Positions 59,827-64,000 of a stretch of 64,000 nt of DNA are shown here, one piece after another. Under the pieces are notes generated by a model. That model saw nothing but the letters and a program-made list of their open reading frames with translations. It made no database searches and had not been told where the DNA came from. The position numbers and the translations under genes are program-made. The stretch's first letter is position 1. Each line of letters opens with the position of its first letter. The DNA comes from Gammaproteobacteria bacterium AqS3 (GTDB lineage Bacteria > Pseudomonadota > Gammaproteobacteria > MEIF01 > AqS3), in assembly GCA_001750645.1 (NCBI GenBank), contig MEIF01000003.1, forward strand, positions 1-64,000. The letters run 5' to 3'.

Positions 59827-61158
59827 TCAGACCCGCAGACGCAGCGCCGCCCAAGCCGATATCAGCAGCGGCGCCGCGAATATGAAGAACAGCCAGGGCA
59901 CCGACAATTCCAGCGCCAGCAGCTGGCCGGCCAGGTAGGGGCCGACCACCCCGCCGATGCGTCCCAGGCCAATGCCCCAGCCGACTCCGGTGGCGCGCAC
60001 CTCGGCCGGATAGAGGATCGTCCCGCAGACGTAGAGCCCGACCACCGCCCCCTGAATCAGCCCGCCCATCAGCCCGCACACCAGCAGAATGACGTCGCCC
60101 TGGACAAAGGGGAAGACCATCATCGAAGCCGCACAGGCGACGAAGAACACGCCGACCATCAGCGAGGTTCGGCCCTGCCCCGACAGCACGCCGAGCAGCA
60201 GGATGCCGGCCACCGCCCCGACGTTGAATGCCGTCAGTGCGTAGATCGAAACCGTCTCGCTGGCCCCGGCCGCGTTGACGATCTGCGGGATCCAGTTGAG
60301 CAGGAAGTAGAGCCCGCCGTAGGAAAACCCGAAGCTGAGCCACAGCAGCAGCGTGCGCCCGCGCCACTCGGAACTCAGCAGCTGGCCCGGGCCGCCGCTC
60401 AAAAGTCCCTTCTGGGCTTCCTCTCTGGGGGGATCGAGCCGCTCGAGCGGCTGCATGTCCAGCTTCGCCAAAATCCGGTTCAGGCTCTCCAGCGCCCCCT
60501 GGGGCCTGCGGCTCAGCAGAAACTCCGGGGACTCCGGCAGCCCGATCCAGACCAGCAGCACCAGCATCAGCGTCAGCGCCCCGCCGCCGTAGAAGATGCT
60601 GCCCCAGCCGTAGACGCCGATGATCTCGGCGGAGACGATCCCGCCGACCACGGCGCCGAATGCAAACCCCGCCAGCGAGGCGTTGACCATCAGGCTGCGC
60701 CAGCGCACCGGGGCAAACTCGGCGACGATCGTGGCCACCGTCGCCAGCAGCACGCCGACGCCGACGCCGGTCAGCAGGCGCAGGGCGGCAATCGCCCAGA
60801 GCGATTCGGGCAGCGGCGTCAGCACCATGCTGACCCCGGACAGGGTCAGCGCCGCCAGGATCATGCGCCGCCGCCCCAGCAGGTCCGACAGCAGGGTCAG
60901 CATCATCGCCCCGAGCATCATCCCCAGCAGACCCGAGCTGAACAGGATGCCCATCTGATCGGGGGTCAGGTTCAGCTCCCGCTGGATCGAGACCGAGGCG
61001 AAGGCGATCGCCAGGACGTCAAAGCCCTCGAGCATTGACAGCACGAAGCCGATGACGAATACGCCGATCTGCAGCGGGCCGATCGGGGCGTGGTGAATCG
61101 CATCGGTCACACGCTCCGACACAGAGGTGTCGGCGGGCGAATGGGCGTTTTCTTCCAC
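59827..61158 (-). CDS. MFS transporter (aromatic acid:H+ symporter-like)
   Basis: Twelve-TM-like pattern; GFVLSMLEGFDVLAIAFAS, LLGMMLGAMMLTLLSDLLGRRRMI, YPAEVRATGVGWGIGLGRIGGVVGP. Confidence 0.88.
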   Translation of the reverse strand: MEENAHSPADTSVSERVTDAIHHAPIGPLQIGVFVIGFVLSMLEGFDVLAIAFASVSIQRELNLTPDQMGILFSSGLLGMMLGAMMLTLLSDLLGRRRMILAALTLSGVSMVLTPLPESLWAIAALRLLTGVGVGVLLATVATIVAEFAPVRWRSLMVNASLAGFAFGAVVGGIVSAEIIGVYGWGSIFYGGGALTLMLVLLVWIGLPESPEFLLSRRPQGALESLNRILAKLDMQPLERLDPPREEAQKGLLSGGPGQLLSSEWRGRTLLLWLSFGFSYGGLYFLLNWIPQIVNAAGASETVSIYALTAFNVGAVAGILLLGVLSGQGRTSLMVGVFFVACAASMMVFPFVQGDVILLVCGLMGGLIQGAVVGLYVCGTILYPAEVRATGVGWGIGLGRIGGVVGPYLAGQLLALELSVPWLFFIFAAPLLISAWAALRLRV

Positions 61159-61423
61159 AGTTTCTTCAGATGTTGTGCTAATGAGATTTCCCCCTCGACC
61201 GTCCGAATCGGCGGGGCTGCTCCGCCGCAGGCGGCGAATGATAAGGGTTCAGAGTGTTTCCGCTCGGGTGCGGCTCCGCCGCTACTCGCCGTCGATGACC
61301 GAGGGGTCCCTGGGCTGCTCCCGCCGGTAGCGAAGCAGGTTTTTGATGATCAGAAAAATCCCGGCGATGAGCACGGCCGGCAGCGAAAAGCTCGGGTCAA
61401 ACCGAAGGGGTGGCTTTTGCGGA

Positions 61424-61780
61424 TCAGCTCGGCGGATCGCTGCGCCGCGAGCGCAGCCACTGAACCAGCAAGGTTAGCCCGCCGCCGAGTCCGGTGGTCA
61501 GCAGATAACCCAGTATCGAAGTCCACCGATCCAGCTCCGACCAGCGGACGACATCCTCACGCTCGGCCTTGACCTCGGCTATGAGAGTTCTCACCTCATC
61601 CTCGATGCGCAAGGTCGCCGCCTCCACATCGCGCCTGATGTCCTCGGTTGTTTCTTTAATGTTGCGGACATCCGCCTTCAGCTCGCCGAACTCCTGCGGA
61701 TCGATCTCACTCGCCGGCAGGTGCACCGGTGCGAGGACCAGTGCGGCGAGGATCAGAACAGCGGGGGTGACGGCGGACAC
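61424..61780 (-). CDS. Hypothetical small membrane protein with central charged helix
   Basis: Signal/TM N-term, heptad-like ELKADVRNIKETTEDIRRDVEAATLRIEDEVRTLIAEVKAERED, C-terminal TM LGYLLTTGLGGGLTLLVQWL. Confidence 0.5.
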   Translation of the reverse strand: MSAVTPAVLILAALVLAPVHLPASEIDPQEFGELKADVRNIKETTEDIRRDVEAATLRIEDEVRTLIAEVKAEREDVVRWSELDRWTSILGYLLTTGLGGGLTLLVQWLRSRRSDPPS

Positions 61781-62137
61781 AGCGGCAAGCCTGGCGGCGC
61801 GGTGCAGCGTAAGTATAAAGGCTTAGGTAGAACAGCGCCCCGACCGCACAGGCGATCAGGATCGCCCTGACGATGACCCAGACCACCGGCCAGAAATGCC
61901 GCCTGCGGACCGAGGGCACGGTGCGAAACTGATGGGACACCTCCCGCTGCTGTCGTCCCGGCTGCAGCACCAGCGCTGCATTAGCTGCCGGTGCTCGCCG
62001 CCGCCGCTGCGGTGAGATTCTTACTTATAGCGCAATCCGCATAAATGGCCGCCGCGCTGGCCAGAATGCAGCAAATCGGTGCGCGTCCGGACAAGCATGC
62101 AAGCCCCCGACAGCCCGCTCAGACCGGGGAAACTCCG

Positions 62138-63682
62138 CTAGGCCGCCTGCTCGGCAACCGGCTCCCGGCGGGCGGGCGGGACTTCAGCCCGCTCGGCGGC
62201 GCCGGCATCGGGCGCTGCCGCCGCACCGGGCGGATTGGAGAAAGTCAGCCGGCCGTCTTCCAGCGGGGCGTTGCGGATCATCTGCTTGTCCAGATGGTAG
62301 TTCTGCGTGTTGAGCCACGGCTCCCGATCGCCCTGCTTGGGGAACAGGTGCATCTTGCGACGCATGTAGCCCGGCTGGAATTCCTCGCTGATCCACGTGG
62401 TGACGTCCATGTCGACATCCTCGGGGGACAGCCTCGGCGTCACCTGGCGCATGCCCAGCTCATCCATGCGATTGACTAGGCGGCAGGAGTACTCCGCCGT
62501 CAGGTCGGCCCGCAGCGTCCACGAGGCGTTGACATACCCGAAGGTCTGCACCAGGTTCGGGATGTCCGAGAACATCATGCCCTTGTAGGCAATGGTCTCG
62601 GGCATGTCGATGTCAAGGCCGTCCACATTCAGACGGACATCGCTCAGCACCACCAGGTTCAGCCCGGTGGCGGTGACGATGATGTCGGCCTCGATCTCCT
62701 GGCCCGACTGCATCTTCAGCCCCCTCTCGGTGAAGCGCTCGATGTGATCGGTGACGACATCGGCCCTGCCCGAGTTGATGGCGTCGTAGAGATCGCCGTT
62801 GGGGATCAGGCACAGCCGCTCATCCCAGGGGTTGTAGCGGGGCACGAAGTGCTCGTCGACGTATTCATCGGGCAGGTTCTTGCGCACCATCTTGAGCAGG
62901 TTCTCCTTGACCTTCTCGGGCTTGGTGCGGGTGCGACCGTAGGCATAGCGCTGCAGGTTGATGTTCTTCCAGCGCGTGATGGCATAGGCCCACGAGTCCG
63001 GCAGGATCTTGCGCAGGGTGTTGGCGATGAAATCGTGATCGGGCATCGAGATGACGTAGGTCGGCGAGCGCTGCACCATCGTGACCCGCTCGGCCCCGCT
63101 CATGGCCATCGCCGGCACCAGCGTCATCGCCGTGGCGCCGGAGCCGATGACGACGACCCTCTTGCCGGCGTAGTCCAGATCCTCGGGCCACTTCTGCGGA
63201 TGCACCACGGCGCCCTGAAAATCGGAGACCCCCTCAAACTCCGGCGTAAAGCCCTCGTCGTAGCTGTAGTAGCCGCCGCACATCAGCAGCATGTTGCCCG
63301 TGTAGCTCTCCCCGCCGTCGGTCTCGACCGACCACTCAGCACGCTCGCTCGACCAGGCCGCCGAGCTGATCCTGGTGTTGTAGCGGATGTGCTGCTCCAG
63401 GCCGTTCTCGGCAACGGTCTCGTGCAGATATTTCATGATGGCGGGGCCGTCGGCGATCGATTTGGGGTCGTTCCACGGCTTGAAGCTGAAGCCGAGCGTG
63501 TGCATGTCGCTGTCGGAGCGGATGCCGGGGTATCGGAACAGATCCCAGGTCCCGCCGATGCTGTCTCGCCCCTCGAGCAGCGCAAAACTCTTGCCGGGAC
63601 ACTGCCGCTGCAGATGGCAGGCGGAGGCGATTCCCGATATGCCCGCCCCGACGATTAAAACATCAAAGTGATTGCTGCTCAT
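62138..63682 (-). CDS. Flavin-containing / Baeyer-Villiger-type monooxygenase
   Basis: DVLIVGAGISGIASACHLQ; FQGAVVHPQKWP matches the FxGxxxHxxxW(P/D) fingerprint; KRVVVIGSGATAMTLVPAMA. Confidence 0.92.
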   Translation of the reverse strand: MSSNHFDVLIVGAGISGIASACHLQRQCPGKSFALLEGRDSIGGTWDLFRYPGIRSDSDMHTLGFSFKPWNDPKSIADGPAIMKYLHETVAENGLEQHIRYNTRISSAAWSSERAEWSVETDGGESYTGNMLLMCGGYYSYDEGFTPEFEGVSDFQGAVVHPQKWPEDLDYAGKRVVVIGSGATAMTLVPAMAMSGAERVTMVQRSPTYVISMPDHDFIANTLRKILPDSWAYAITRWKNINLQRYAYGRTRTKPEKVKENLLKMVRKNLPDEYVDEHFVPRYNPWDERLCLIPNGDLYDAINSGRADVVTDHIERFTERGLKMQSGQEIEADIIVTATGLNLVVLSDVRLNVDGLDIDMPETIAYKGMMFSDIPNLVQTFGYVNASWTLRADLTAEYSCRLVNRMDELGMRQVTPRLSPEDVDMDVTTWISEEFQPGYMRRKMHLFPKQGDREPWLNTQNYHLDKQMIRNAPLEDGRLTFSNPPGAAAAPDAGAAERAEVPPARREPVAEQAA

Positions 63683-63791
63683 TGGAAACCCCCGTGCAAT
63701 GCTGCAATGCAGTGCGGCATTCTACTCATATAGGGAATGAAATTTTGGCGCTAAGATTACCGCCGCAAAACTGCACCGAGGGAAGACCCCC

Positions 63792-64000
63792 ATGAGTTTT
63801 GAAGATCACGCGATTGCACCCGTCAAGGAGGAACAGATCGCCCAGTGGCTCGGCGGTCGAAGCTTTGAAGATGTCTACCGCGACTACAGCGAGACCGGCT
63901 ACGCCATCTTTGAGCGCGTCCTCAGCGATGAGCAGCTCACCGAGATCCGCTCCGCACTGAGGCCGCATCTGGAGGCCGACATCAGGGGGCGCGGCGATTT
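63792..64000 (+). CDS. 5' end of a gene, possibly phytanoyl-CoA dioxygenase family (truncated by window edge)
   Basis: MSFEDHAIAPVKEEQIAQWLGGRSFEDVYRDYSETGYAIFERVLSDEQLTEIRSALRPHLEADIRGRGD, open to window end. Confidence 0.55.
   Translation, partial: MSFEDHAIAPVKEEQIAQWLGGRSFEDVYRDYSETGYAIFERVLSDEQLTEIRSALRPHLEADIRGRGD

Overview
64 kb GC-rich bacterial chromosome segment. The family content and gene order suggest a gammaproteobacterium (inference). Most of it is densely packed housekeeping operons: ssb, msrB, nadE, yciB; a branched-chain/isoprenoid acyl-CoA carboxylase cluster next to leucine dehydrogenase; rpsU-yqeY-pyrB-pyrC'-parA; tatABC-hisE-ubiB-ubiJ-ubiE; rsgA/orn; dtd-fba; alr; rpsF-rpsR-(membrane protein)-rplI-dnaB-radA. 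The most striking object is one uninterrupted minus-strand gene of about 17.6 kb (22329-39878, up to 5877 aa). It encodes a secreted protein with roughly 50 Calx-beta-like repeats and a C-terminal autotransporter-like beta-barrel, including an internal block of nearly identical 321-bp repeats. Other notable items: a ParA-like ATPase with three C-terminal AT-hook motifs, overlapping a degenerate dihydroorotase gene; an AT-richer two-gene restriction-modification island (amino-methyltransferase plus Eco47II-like endonuclease) between radA and an AhpD-like gene; a near-perfect CRP-type palindrome upstream of ssb; and a 52-64 kb accessory catabolic cluster (two type III CoA-transferases, acyl-CoA dehydrogenase, MaoC, deacetylase, SDR, HapK-like protein, MFS, Baeyer-Villiger-type monooxygenase). 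No tRNA, rRNA, CRISPR array or transposase was recognised. All family assignments are from reading the translations; no database search was run.
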